DNA of 64,000 nucleotides from Gimesia algae (GCF_007746795.1 NZ_CP036343.1:6462357-6526356), one strand, 5' to 3'; counted from the stretch's first letter, positions 8,238 to 16,850 are shown. Program-made: numbers and translations. Notes: generated from the sequence alone by a model not told the origin.

Positions 8238-9107
8238 TCACGCATCTTCCAGGACACGTTTGAGTGTGGCTAATCCCAGGGGGACGTGGCGGGGTTCATT
8301 GCTGTCGAGCAAGGTCAGCCCCATGTGCAGAGCCCAGCCCTGGGCGCGTCTGATCTGCGCTGGTTCGGCGTTGTAGAGGGTAAAGAATTTCTGCCGTTTG
8401 ACTGCTGTATCAAGGAGCAGCCAGGCGCAGGCCAGATCGGTGGCGGCGTCGCCTCCGTTCAGATCGCCCCAGTCGATGATGCCGACCAGAGTGCCGTCCC
8501 GGATAATGATATTGCGGGGATGCAGGTCGCCGTGCAACCAGACGCGATCGGTACTGGCAGGTATAGAGCAGAGTTCTTCCCAGAGTGCTGCCAGCCGGGG
8601 GGCATCCACTTCGGGATGATTCCGCTGCCGCGCGAGTCGTTGTGTGACTCCCTGGTGGCGGGTGTGCAGCGGTATGCCACGAAAGGGATTTTCAGGGGCA
8701 TCGGACGACGCGGGCTGATGCAGGGCCTGTAATGTTGCGGTCAGAAGACGAACATCGGCGGCACTGAAATCATGCGCGTCGGCGGTGGTGCCGGGAATCC
8801 AGTGGACGATGCTCCACGGCCAGGGGAACTCGGTGTCCGGCTGGCCGAAATGAATCGGTACGGGGATTTCGAGCGGCAGACGGTCCGCTAAAACCGGCAG
8901 CCAGAGCTGTTCGTGCAGAAGCAGTTTGACGGCCAGTTCGCGGCGGGGGAGACGGACCGCGTATTCGGTACCGAGCAGAAAAGTGATGTTGTCCCAGCCT
9001 TCATCAACGAGCGTAATTGGTAGATCGGCCAGTGCAGGAAACTGAGCTGACAGCAGTCGCTGGAATGTCTGGATGCCGATTTGAATTTCAGCGCGGGGTT
9101 GGTTCAC
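8238..9107 (-). CDS. Aminoglycoside phosphotransferase (APH) family kinase
   Basis: A 289-residue protein kinase-like enzyme. The catalytic loop is VWLHGDLHPRNIII (Asp and Asn of the Brenner motif) and the metal motif is IIDWGDLNGGD. The N-lobe VDEGWDNITFLLGTEYAVRLPRR supplies the nucleotide-binding strand and lysine/arginine region. APH-family enzymes phosphorylate aminoglycosides, macrolides, choline, homoserine or sugars; nothing in the sequence identifies the substrate. It sits between the immunity-like cassette and the repeat array, and its stop lies 21 bp from the convergent cassette end. Confidence 0.88.
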   Translation of the reverse strand: MNQPRAEIQIGIQTFQRLLSAQFPALADLPITLVDEGWDNITFLLGTEYAVRLPRRELAVKLLLHEQLWLPVLADRLPLEIPVPIHFGQPDTEFPWPWSIVHWIPGTTADAHDFSAADVRLLTATLQALHQPASSDAPENPFRGIPLHTRHQGVTQRLARQRNHPEVDAPRLAALWEELCSIPASTDRVWLHGDLHPRNIIIRDGTLVGIIDWGDLNGGDAATDLACAWLLLDTAVKRQKFFTLYNAEPAQIRRAQGWALHMGLTLLDSNEPRHVPLGLATLKRVLEDA

Positions 9108-9244
9108 GTGGGAGGAGGCTTTCGTAGAATTGAAATGCGTTTCCTGAAGTCATTCAGGAGACAGCTTAACAATGTTTAACTCTTTGGTTGAGTGGAGTTC
9201 GCAAACAATGCAGGAATTTGTGGTTAATACGGATTGAGTAACAA

Positions 9245-9412
9245 CCGGGGCTAATTGGGTCTGACTTACGGATGAGACGAACTGGTATTGATTGGACGCG
9301 GGAGCTGCGACCTCCTGCTCGCCGCGCTCGGCCCGGATTGCATCCGGGCTCACCCATTTCTTTTTTGCTTACCCCTTGTTTGCATTCGTGTCATTTCGTG
9401 TTTTTCGTGGTA
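9245..9412 (-). repeat. Long hairpin-rich repeat, copy C (reverse, internally deleted)
   Basis: Read on the minus strand it starts with TACCACGAAAAACACGAA at 9412 and continues through the GCGAGCAGGAGGTCGCAGCT block. Relative to the copy ending at 9848 it lacks the CGGACCGTG hairpin. A CCCGGAT-TGC-ATCCGGG hairpin lies at about 9333-9349. It forms the left part of a degenerate tandem array. Confidence 0.8.
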
Positions 9413-9554
9413 GTAAAAACACGATTGCATGTGTCACTGGTTTCCGATGTTGAGTGATACTGGTTCGATAATCGCCAGGCGGACGGATACGTGGGGGGTC
9501 GACTCTACACCAGGGGGTAGGTTTTTACCTGAAACCTGATTATAAGATTTCTCT

Positions 9555-9848
9555 GACAGTTTCCTGTTGTCTGCGACAACCCCGGATTGCATCCAGGGCC
9601 ATCCGTTATTTCACCATTAGCCGTACGGCGTTAGCCGCGGTTAACGGACATTTTGGAAAGAACGGTGGCTAATTGGGTTTATCTCACGTGTCCCACGGTC
9701 CGGCTCGTCCGGCCGTGTCGGGAAAGTATAGGATGCTCGGATCTGAAACGAAACCGACAGCTGCGACCTCCTGCTCGCTGCGCTCGGCCCGGATTGCATC
9801 CGGGCTCACCCACTTTCACTTTCGTGTCATTTCGTGTTTTTCGTGGTA
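9555..9848 (-). repeat. Long hairpin-rich repeat, copy B (reverse)
   Basis: A near full-length reverse-complement counterpart of the 5451-5745 element with the same blocks in the same order. The hairpin at 9694-9717 has stem CACGGTCCGG / CCGGCCGTG and loop CTCGT. A second hairpin is CCCGGAT-TGC-ATCCGGG near 9789-9805. Together with the forward copy it makes an inverted pair enclosing about 3.8 kb (the immunity-like cassette and the APH gene). Confidence 0.85.
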
Positions 9849-9985
9849 GAATAATTCAGTTCGAACGTTTCATTGGTTTCCGTTGTAGCTTGATACTGGT
9901 GTGATACTCGCCAGGTGGGCGGATACTTGGGTCGCGCCCCTACGAAGGAGGTCGGTTTTGTTACTCTGAATTGCCTGTCTGCCCT

Positions 9986-10116
9986 GACAGTTTCCTGTTG
10001 TCTGCGACAACCCCGGATTACATCCGGGGCTACCCGTCTTTCACCATTAGCCATACGGTAATTGCTGCGGTTTCTGCAGGTTGGGACTTAACCGGGGCTA
10101 ACGCCCTGCGGCTGAT
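9986..10116 (-). repeat. Long hairpin-rich repeat, copy D (partial)
   Basis: Repeats the distal half of the element: GACAGTTTCCTGTTGTCTGC, CCCCGGAT-TAC-ATCCGGGG (a perfect hairpin at about 10012-10030), a CACCATTAGCC block and CCGGGGCTAACGCC. It begins 431 bp after the same sequence at 9555, the spacing of the tandem array. Confidence 0.75.
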
Positions 10117-10235
10117 TTTTTTTCTCGTGGAGGCTTACCCATTGACTGTGTTTAGTGGTTCGTGATTTTCATCTGCGGGAGTGGGATGCATCTCATTTAT
10201 AATGCTTCTCGATACGTGAATTGTCATTGTCTTAC

Positions 10236-10330
10236 CAGCACAGTTGGACAAGCCAACTGTGCCACACGGAATTTTTCTGGTTGGACTGGTTCTGATTTTT
10301 GCTACCACGAAAAGCACGAAACGACACGAA
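10236..10330 (+). repeat. Repeat fragment E with a perfect hairpin
   Basis: Contains a perfect 10-bp stem at 10238-10262 (GCACAGTTGG / CCAACTGTGC, loop ACAAG) and then TACCACGAAAAGCACGAA with ACGACACGAA at 10303-10330. The hairpin is the counterpart of those at 5583-5606 and 9694-9717, with compensating changes in both arms. Confidence 0.75.
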
Positions 10331-10336
10331 CGTTTC

Positions 10337-10827
10337 ATGTGACTTTATAGAATGGGGAACGAGGTAGAGTGATGGATTGTTTCCTTCAATTATTGACTGA
10401 TGAGTCTTGTACGAATGCTGAAATCGGGATCAGTCTGTGTTCGTTGCTGGCCGGATTATTCTCTGCAGAGGCGCGGGGGTGTCAAGGAGGGATGAACAGA
10501 ATCGGGTGGCGATGTTTGTTGATAGGGAACCGATGCTGGTGTGAGCAGTGGCGGTGCCGGGGTGAAAGACCGCGAAGTGCGGCGACCCGCAGGCATACAT
10601 CCGGAATATGTGAAGTTATGCAAACTGAATATCTGGAAAAAAGGGTCTGTTTTATGGTGAAGATGACGAACAAGTGTCGCGTGTTTCAGTGCTCTGTAAA
10701 CTGGGCACGCGCGCGACTCAGACCAACGCATATTCGCCCGTGGCGCGGCGGCGTCAAGGGGAAGTTGAGCAGTGAAATGCATGTGTGGTGCGCGGAAAAT
10801 CAGTCGATGTTTTTCACAACTGAACTT
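10337..10827. other. Intergenic segment without a convincing gene
   Basis: About 490 bp. Open frames exist on both strands but they have unlikely composition (Arg, His, Pro and Ser rich) and no family resemblance. The segment carries an imperfect direct repeat, GGCGCGGGGGTGTCAAGG (10470-10487) and GGCGCGGCGGCGTCAAGG (10742-10759), and a GC-rich block between them. It looks like decayed or repetitive DNA rather than coding sequence. Confidence 0.5.
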
Positions 10828-11832
10828 TCAGAACCAGAGACTTTTGTCGGCGAGGGTGAGGAAGGGCTGCCCATTGAGGAAGCAGCGGATGTTTTCCAGG
10901 AGGGTTTCGAGGTGACGTTCGGGGACGCGGGGCGAGGCGGCGGCGATGTGGGGGGTAATGATCACATTCGGCATCTGCCAGAGCGGGTGACTGGAGGGCA
11001 GCGGTTCGATCTCGAAGACGTCGAGGGCAGCGCCGGCGATGTCTCCCTGTTCCAGGGCAGTGGTGAGGTCCTGCAGATCGACAATGGCGCCGCGGCCGAT
11101 GTTGATCAGATACGCGGAGGACTTCATCTGGCGAAACTGTTTGGCGCGGAACAGTTTTTCGGTCTGGGGTGTGTGCGGGGCAGCGATGACGACGAAATCG
11201 CTGATGGCCAAGAGGTCGGGCAGACGATCGATGTCCCAGACGTCATCGACAACGCCGGGGACTTCGCGGGTGAGGGGATCGACGGCGTAGACGGTCATGC
11301 CGAAGGCGGCGGCGCGGTGACAGACTTCCGCGCCGATGGAGCCGACACCCACGACGCCGAGGGTACAGTCGGAGAGATGCAGATGACTGCGATCGACTTC
11401 GCTGACCTGTCCGGGTCCGGTGACGAAATCGGGTTTGCCGGCGGTTCCGCCGATGGGCTGCCAGTCTGCTTCATACTGCTGACGGATGTAGCGATGCAGA
11501 TTGCGGGCGAAACAGAGTACGAAGCCGAGCACGTGGTCGGCGATGACATCGTAAAACAGTCCGCGCATATTGGTGAGCTGGCAGGGATGTGTGACCAGTT
11601 CGGGGAAGACATAATGTTCGAGGCTGGCGGTAGGGGACTGAATCCACTGGAGTTGTTCCGCAGCGGCCAACAGTGGGGGAGTGATCTTGCCGAAGAAGGC
11701 GTCGGCATCTTTGATTTCGGTTAAGGCCTGCGAGAGATCGCGGGCGTTACAGACTGTGAGCTGGTTAGAGACTTGTTGAATTCGCGCGAGGCGCGCGTCA
11801 TCAATGGCGGGATAGATGAGTAGTTTTTTCAT
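10828..11832 (-). CDS. D-2-hydroxyacid dehydrogenase (NAD-dependent)
   Basis: A 334-residue cytoplasmic oxidoreductase interconverting 2-hydroxy acids and 2-oxo acids. The NAD-binding Rossmann motif is LGVVGVGSIGAEV near residue 160. Downstream are the family's INIGRGAIVDLQDL, with the catalytic Arg region, and the PNVIITPHIAA block carrying the catalytic His. The N-terminal half is the substrate domain. The physiological substrate cannot be read from sequence; phosphoglycerate, glyoxylate/hydroxypyruvate and erythronate enzymes share these motifs. The birA gene lies 15 bp upstream on the same strand. A long open frame on the opposite strand is a shadow of this gene. Confidence 0.93.
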   Translation of the reverse strand: MKKLLIYPAIDDARLARIQQVSNQLTVCNARDLSQALTEIKDADAFFGKITPPLLAAAEQLQWIQSPTASLEHYVFPELVTHPCQLTNMRGLFYDVIADHVLGFVLCFARNLHRYIRQQYEADWQPIGGTAGKPDFVTGPGQVSEVDRSHLHLSDCTLGVVGVGSIGAEVCHRAAAFGMTVYAVDPLTREVPGVVDDVWDIDRLPDLLAISDFVVIAAPHTPQTEKLFRAKQFRQMKSSAYLINIGRGAIVDLQDLTTALEQGDIAGAALDVFEIEPLPSSHPLWQMPNVIITPHIAAASPRVPERHLETLLENIRCFLNGQPFLTLADKSLWF

Positions 11833-11847
11833 AACAGATTATTTTAA

Positions 11848-12654
11848 TCAGAAATGTTCGATGGTGCCACTGATGATGCGTTCGATGCCGGTTGCGGTCT
11901 GTAGAATGAGGAAGCCCTGGTCGTCGATTTCGAGACAGGTTCCCTGTTTGACTTCGAGTCCGGTATTGATACGAAGGGGACGGCCGGTGAGCAGGCAGTA
12001 GCGACGCCAGTCGGCCATGAAGGAACTGGTTTCGCCTGGAACATCGTAGAGGCGGTTTTCGATGCCATTGATCAGGTCGATGAGGGTGTTGGCGAGTGAG
12101 TATTTCTGGCCGGTCGTTTCATAAAGTGAGGTACCCAGCGACTGGAGTTCTGCTTCAGCGGAGAGGAAGGAGTTATTGAGATTCACGCCGACGCCGATAA
12201 CAACGAGACCGGGTTGGCTGGCTGCGATTTCGACGAGAATGCCGGCGACTTTTTTCTGCTGCAGATAGACATCGTTGGGCCACTTGAGCTGCAGCGTGTA
12301 GTCGGGCAGGTGTTTTTCAAGGGTTTCACAAACGGCAAGGCCGGTGGCGAGCGCGATGAGGGGCTGTTGTTCAAGCTGGATCTGCAGGAGCCGGGTATCG
12401 ACGACGAGGGAGAAGGTGAGTCCCCCTTCGGGCGACCACCAGGAATTGCTGCCTCTCCCGCGGCCGGCGGTCTGATTTCCGGTCAGAACCAGGCTGGGAT
12501 GGCTGGTTTCGCGACCGGCTGCAGATCCTGCAGAGATACAATGTGTACTGAGAGCCCAGGAGTTGGTGGAGGCCAGGCTTTCAAAGTAGTCCAGATGCTC
12601 GATAAATGTTTCGGTCTGGATTGCTTTCAGGTCGTCGGCTGTGAACGGCAGCAT
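11848..12654 (-). CDS. birA: Biotin--[acetyl-CoA-carboxylase] ligase
   Basis: Attaches biotin to the carboxyl carrier protein of acetyl-CoA carboxylase via biotinyl-AMP. The 268-residue protein starts at the ATG at 12654; longer in-frame versions would overlap the STAS gene upstream. Visible motifs are STNSWAL, the biotinyl-AMP loop GRGRGSNSWWSPEGG, and KWPNDVYLQQKKVAGILVE containing the catalytic Lys. There is no N-terminal helix-turn-helix, so this is a class I ligase with no repressor function. It lies between the STAS gene and the dehydrogenase gene on one strand (gaps of 35 and 15 bp). Confidence 0.93.
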   Translation of the reverse strand: MLPFTADDLKAIQTETFIEHLDYFESLASTNSWALSTHCISAGSAAGRETSHPSLVLTGNQTAGRGRGSNSWWSPEGGLTFSLVVDTRLLQIQLEQQPLIALATGLAVCETLEKHLPDYTLQLKWPNDVYLQQKKVAGILVEIAASQPGLVVIGVGVNLNNSFLSAEAELQSLGTSLYETTGQKYSLANTLIDLINGIENRLYDVPGETSSFMADWRRYCLLTGRPLRINTGLEVKQGTCLEIDDQGFLILQTATGIERIISGTIEHF

Positions 12655-12689
12655 TCCAGGCTCATTATTATCAGGAAGGAAATGGAAGA

Positions 12690-13073
12690 CTATGAATTCG
12701 AAGTGATGGCAGTGATGGCTTCTTCCCGGGTCTCGAACAGAGGCCAGAGGCTGCCGACTTTGATACATTTGAGGATGTTCTGCATATTTTCGCAGGCATT
12801 ACAGAAGACGGCCTGGCCGCCGGTCTGTCTGGCACGCTGCAGGAGACGGATGATGGAGCCGATGATGATGGAATCGAGATAATCGACTCTGGAGAGATCA
12901 ATAATCACATTCTTGATTTCTGGTGTATCGAAGAGCCTTAAGACCTTATTGGATTCGGTCTGAACATTGCTGTACAAAAACTGCAGTGTGGATCCCAGGG
13001 GAACGACAACCAGATTGGGCGCAGATACTTCGACCTCGAATATTTCCAGATTATCTACCATTATTAATCCCAT
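12690..13073 (-). CDS. STAS-domain protein (anti-sigma factor antagonist-like)
   Basis: A 127-residue protein matching a single STAS domain. IIDLSRVDYLDSIIIGSIIR is the conserved strand-loop-helix, with the Ser (in LDS) that in SpoIIAA/RsbV proteins is phosphorylated by an anti-sigma kinase. ARQTGGQAVFCNACENMQN and a C-terminal LFETREEAI complete the domain. Starts at 13073 or 13061 are both possible. No anti-sigma kinase, sigma factor or PP2C phosphatase is nearby, so its partner is elsewhere. It heads a likely three-gene run with birA and the dehydrogenase. Confidence 0.88.
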   Translation of the reverse strand: MGLIMVDNLEIFEVEVSAPNLVVVPLGSTLQFLYSNVQTESNKVLRLFDTPEIKNVIIDLSRVDYLDSIIIGSIIRLLQRARQTGGQAVFCNACENMQNILKCIKVGSLWPLFETREEAITAITSNS

Positions 13074-13583
13074 TTGCGTACTAATCAGTATCAGCTGAAA
13101 ACGTCAAAAAAGAACAGGCTGTGAAAAACACTACCCATTCCTAAAACAGAGCATAACCAACCTGAATTGAAATTTCAGGCTCTGGCTCAAAAAAACATAC
13201 TGTTTCCAACAAAGTGTACAAAGTCTATAACAGACAGATGTTAAGGCTCGTTTTTCTGCCACAGGAGTTTGCCGCGGTTAGATATTGGACTGGCAATAAC
13301 AGTTGCCTTAGTAGAAATTGCTTAACTAGAATAGAGGTCGATTGTTTATTTTAAATGAACCGTTCCGGGGAGACTGCTGCTAAATCGTATAACCGGACTG
13401 ACTGTCACAGCCACTGTCCGAAATACGACTGCACCAGACGAACATTCCATAAAGTAGCGGAATTTTGCCCGGTTTCAGCCGATAAAATAATCCTATAACA
13501 CTGATTAAGTAAAACTAAGCCCCTTTTCCAGACTGGACGCAGGCTGGATCAGGCTCACAGATCAAGCCTGTTGAAATAGCGAT
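13074..13583. other. Divergent intergenic region
   Basis: About 510 bp between the STAS gene and the DUF2062 gene. It is A/T-rich with several TATAAC-like sequences (for example 13494-13499) but without a clear -35 partner. I see no gene, repeat or structured RNA in it. Confidence 0.5.
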
Positions 13584-14174
13584 ATGTCATCACCGAAACC
13601 AGCCTGGAAATACAGCCCGCGAATGCTTCTGCGTTCGATTTTAATGCTGGACGACAGTGCCCACTCCATTGCATTGGGGACGGCCATCGGGATGTTTATC
13701 GCGTTGACCCCTACGGTTGGTATTCAAATGCTGATTGTGGTCTGCGTGGCTTTTGTGACCCGTCCCCTCTTCAAATTTAATCAGGTTGCTTCCCTGATTA
13801 CCGTCTATATTTCGAATCCGCTGACGATCGTGCCGATCTACTGGTTCGACTATAAAATCGGGACCTATTATGTAGGCGGATCGATGACACAGAAAGATTT
13901 CGCGCGGATCCTGGAATTTGAAGGATTCAGCGGCTGGTGTGAAACGGTGAAGCAGCTGTTGCTGGAAGTCGGCTCTCCCCTGATCATCGGATCGCTGATC
14001 GTGGCTACTTTTTTCTCGCTGATGACGTACCCGATCATGCTCAGGCTGTTGATGCATTTCAGAAAGCAGAAACCGACCGACAACCCTGACGATCCGGAAA
14101 CTCAGACCGTACTTCCCTCTCAGACAGCGGACCCGGGGCAGAACTTAAAATCTGTGCATCTACATTCCAGTTAG
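13584..14174 (+). CDS. DUF2062 membrane protein
   Basis: A 196-residue inner-membrane protein. The family signature is at residues 25-65: HSIALGTAIGMFIALTPTVG, then IQMLIVVCVAFV, followed by ISNPLTIVPIYWFDYKIG. A second hydrophobic hairpin lies at about 130-160 (LIIGSLIVATFFSLMTYPI). The C-terminus is polar and probably cytoplasmic. The function is unknown; some DUF2062 domains are fused to glycosyltransferases. The start at 13584 is an ATG with no strong ribosome-binding site. Confidence 0.88.
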   Translation: MSSPKPAWKYSPRMLLRSILMLDDSAHSIALGTAIGMFIALTPTVGIQMLIVVCVAFVTRPLFKFNQVASLITVYISNPLTIVPIYWFDYKIGTYYVGGSMTQKDFARILEFEGFSGWCETVKQLLLEVGSPLIIGSLIVATFFSLMTYPIMLRLLMHFRKQKPTDNPDDPETQTVLPSQTADPGQNLKSVHLHSS

Positions 14175-14252
14175 GTGTTGATCTCTCCCTGCACTCTCGC
14201 ATAATAATCAGTTCGTGAAAAATCTGAGTGTATCGAGAAAAAAGGTTATCGA

Positions 14253-15215
14253 ATGTCGTCTCCCCGGTATGACTGTTTGTGTGCGGGCATCATTGTTGCA
14301 GACCATGTGTGCAAAGCCATCGATCATCTTCCCCGACCGGGAGAGCTGGTGCTGACTGATCAGATGGAACTGACGATTGGCGGCTGTGCCTCGAACGTGG
14401 CTTCTGATCTGGCCCGACTCGACAGGCAGGTGGCGATTGCGGGAATCGTCGGGCAGGATGTCTTCGGCCGTTATGTGGAAGAAAGCCTGATTCAATCGGG
14501 CGTGCACTGCGATTACCTGATGAAGTCTGACCAGTTGCCGACCAGCGGTTCCTTTGTGATTAATGTTCAGGGGGAAGATCGCCGTTTCATTCATTCCGTC
14601 GCAGCGAATGCCCTGTTTACAGGGGAAACGGTCACACGGGAGCAGATTGAGTCGAGCCGCATCCTGTATCTGGGGGGGTACTGTCTGTCCGAAGAGCTGT
14701 CACCGGAAAATGTAGCGAAAATGTTTCGGATGGCGAAAGAGGCAGGTGTAACGACGGTACTGGATGTGGTGACTCCCAAACCGGCAGACTACTGGAAAAT
14801 GCTGGAGCCGGTGCTGCCTTATAGTGACTATTTTCTGCCTAATAATGACGAGGGTGAGTTAATTACAGGTGAGTCTGATCCACTCGAACAGGCACGCGCG
14901 TTCCGCAAAGCAGGTGCCAAGCATGTGATTATCACGTGTGGTGGCGAAGGAAGTATCCTGCTGGACGCCGAGCGGACGATTCAGTCTGAAATTTACCCGG
15001 TCAACCTCGTCGACGGAACGGGAAGTGGTGATGCGTTTGTCGCAGGCTTCATTCATGGTTTGCTCGAAGGAGCAAGTCCGGAAGACTGCCTGAAATTTGG
15101 GTCGGCTTTGGGCCACAGCTGTGTACGGGCAACGGGCGCGACGGCGGGAATTTTCACCCGGGGGGAACTGGATGAGTTTGTCGGGGCACATGACCTGCAA
15201 GTCAGAACGATCTGA
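14253..15215 (+). CDS. PfkB-family carbohydrate kinase
   Basis: A 320-residue kinase of the ribokinase/PfkB type. GGCASNVASDLARL near residue 45 is the N-terminal PfkB signature. The catalytic motif DGTGSGDAFVAGFIHGLLEG near 255 holds the anion-hole Gly residues and the catalytic Asp. FLPNNDEGELITG and HVIITCGGEGSILL are also typical. The substrate could be ribose, fructose, adenosine or another sugar; nothing here decides it. It is monocistronic by spacing and converges on the SGNH hydrolase gene. Confidence 0.92.
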   Translation: MSSPRYDCLCAGIIVADHVCKAIDHLPRPGELVLTDQMELTIGGCASNVASDLARLDRQVAIAGIVGQDVFGRYVEESLIQSGVHCDYLMKSDQLPTSGSFVINVQGEDRRFIHSVAANALFTGETVTREQIESSRILYLGGYCLSEELSPENVAKMFRMAKEAGVTTVLDVVTPKPADYWKMLEPVLPYSDYFLPNNDEGELITGESDPLEQARAFRKAGAKHVIITCGGEGSILLDAERTIQSEIYPVNLVDGTGSGDAFVAGFIHGLLEGASPEDCLKFGSALGHSCVRATGATAGIFTRGELDEFVGAHDLQVRTI

Positions 15216-15242
15216 CCTGCAGTCTGTTGTGAAGCGGATTGG

Positions 15243-15926
15243 TTATTTCTGATCCATATAAGGCTGTACGGCTTTTTTCCAGATCAGGTAGCCTGCGTGT
15301 TCCATATGCAGACCATCCGATTTGAACAGTTCCGGTCGCGGTTTTCCATCTTCACCCAGCATGGGTTCCCAGACATCGGCGAATTCGAGCAAATCGCTTT
15401 TTGCGCACTGTGCTGCGATGAGTTTGTTGGCCTGCCGAATGGTATCGGCCAGTTTCCAGCGACTGAGGCTGGGCTTGATTGCAATGAAGACAATGCGGGT
15501 TTCCGGCAGACTTTTATGGACTTTTGCAACAAATTTTTTAAAATCGCTGGCGACTTGTTCCGCCGTTTTCTTGCGAGCGAGGTCGTTATCGCCAGCATAT
15601 AAGAAGATCACTTTCGGTTCATGTTTGATGATAATTCGATCAGCGAAATGAGTGGAATCCACAATTTCTGAACCACCAAAACCGCGGTTGAGCACAGGTT
15701 GATCGGGGAAATATTTATCCAGATCCCACATGCGGATGCTGGAGCTGCCGACAAACAGGAGGCCCCCTGGTTTGACTCCCTGCTCCTGATCCTGCTTTTC
15801 AAACTGGGAGATCGACTTTTCCCAGCGTTGGAAATTGTGTTCCGATTTTTCAGCTGCAGAGCTACTGATCGTAAGAAGTGTGACCAGCGCGAGTACCAAT
15901 GGCCGCGCGAAGAGATTCAGATTCAT
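15243..15926 (-). CDS. Exported SGNH/GDSL hydrolase
   Basis: A 227-residue protein with an N-terminal signal (MNLNLFARPLVLALVTLLTI then SSSAAEK). The SGNH blocks are all visible: block I FVGSSSIRMWD (nucleophile Ser), block II LNRGFGGSEIVD, block III YAGDNDLAR, and block V SDGLHMEHAGY (catalytic Asp and His). It probably deacetylates or de-esterifies a carbohydrate or lipid outside the cytoplasm. It is 33 bp downstream of folP on the same strand; the pairing seems incidental. Confidence 0.92.
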   Translation of the reverse strand: MNLNLFARPLVLALVTLLTISSSAAEKSEHNFQRWEKSISQFEKQDQEQGVKPGGLLFVGSSSIRMWDLDKYFPDQPVLNRGFGGSEIVDSTHFADRIIIKHEPKVIFLYAGDNDLARKKTAEQVASDFKKFVAKVHKSLPETRIVFIAIKPSLSRWKLADTIRQANKLIAAQCAKSDLLEFADVWEPMLGEDGKPRPELFKSDGLHMEHAGYLIWKKAVQPYMDQK

Positions 15927-15959
15927 ATCGATTCCTTATAATTAAATACTCTGATTGAA

Positions 15960-16850
15960 TTATGTTGTGCATCGGGAAGTCACTGCCTGCCAGGCAGCGA
16001 TGGCATCCCGGTTGGCGGCGATATCGTGCAGCCTTAAGATTTCGACCCCCTGACCAGCGAGAGCCACCGAGACCCCGATGGTACCAGCCAGTCGCTCTTC
16101 GAGCGAGCGACCGAGCAGTTTTGATAAAAAACGCTTGCGGGAGTGCCCGATCAACACGGGAAAGCCGAGTGCTTGAAAAGACGAAATCTGCGAAAGAATC
16201 TGCAGATTGTGATCAGCTGTTTTGCCGAAGCCAACGCCGGGATCGAGGACAATCCGCTCCGGCTCTACACCGGCATCGAAGAGTGCCTGAATCCGCAGTT
16301 GAAACCAGCTTTTTAGATCAGCAACCACATCTTCGTACTCGGGATTCTCTTGCATCGTTTGCGGCGTCCCCTGGATGTGCATACAAACCACACCCGCTTT
16401 TGATTCGGCAGCCAGAGGGACCATCGCAGGATCAAAAGTCAGTCCCGTAATATCATTGATAATAATCGCACCGGCCTGCAGCGCCTGTCGCGCGACTTCT
16501 GCTTTGGTAGTATCAATCGAAATGGGAGTAGTCGTGCGCGCAGAGAGTGCTTCAATCACGGGGATCACTCGACGAAGCTCTTCCTCTAAAGGGACCGGAG
16601 GGGCGCCAGGTCTCGTGGATTCTCCGCCGATATCCAGAATGTCGGCACCGTCTTCAACCAGTTGTAACCCTTTGCTGATAGCGGATTTTAATTCTGTTGC
16701 TTCCCCCCCATCAGAGAAACTGTCTGGTGTGACATTCAAAATACCCATCAGAAGTGGTAACTGTCCCAAAAGCAGAGTTTCAGAAACACACTTCCAGATT
16801 CGCTGCGATTCGGATTGACGGGGTGGGGAATCTGGAGAAAGTATATTCAC
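15960..16850 (-). CDS. folP: Dihydropteroate synthase
   Basis: Condenses p-aminobenzoate with hydroxymethyl-dihydropterin diphosphate in folate synthesis. The 296-residue protein has LMGILNVTPDSFSDGG near residue 35, DGADILDIGGESTRPGA, ISIDTTKAEVARQAL, INDITGL, and VLDPGVGFGKTADHN with LIGHSRKRFLSKL, all typical of DHPS. Length matches the family with a slightly long N-terminus. Confidence 0.96.
   Translation of the reverse strand: MNILSPDSPPRQSESQRIWKCVSETLLLGQLPLLMGILNVTPDSFSDGGEATELKSAISKGLQLVEDGADILDIGGESTRPGAPPVPLEEELRRVIPVIEALSARTTTPISIDTTKAEVARQALQAGAIIINDITGLTFDPAMVPLAAESKAGVVCMHIQGTPQTMQENPEYEDVVADLKSWFQLRIQALFDAGVEPERIVLDPGVGFGKTADHNLQILSQISSFQALGFPVLIGHSRKRFLSKLLGRSLEERLAGTIGVSVALAGQGVEILRLHDIAANRDAIAAWQAVTSRCTT

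Noticed and set aside
10369-11724. A 451-codon open frame on the plus strand
   Set aside because: It is antisense to the hydroxyacid dehydrogenase, whose motifs are clear, and its sequence is Gly/Asp/Glu-rich without any domain.
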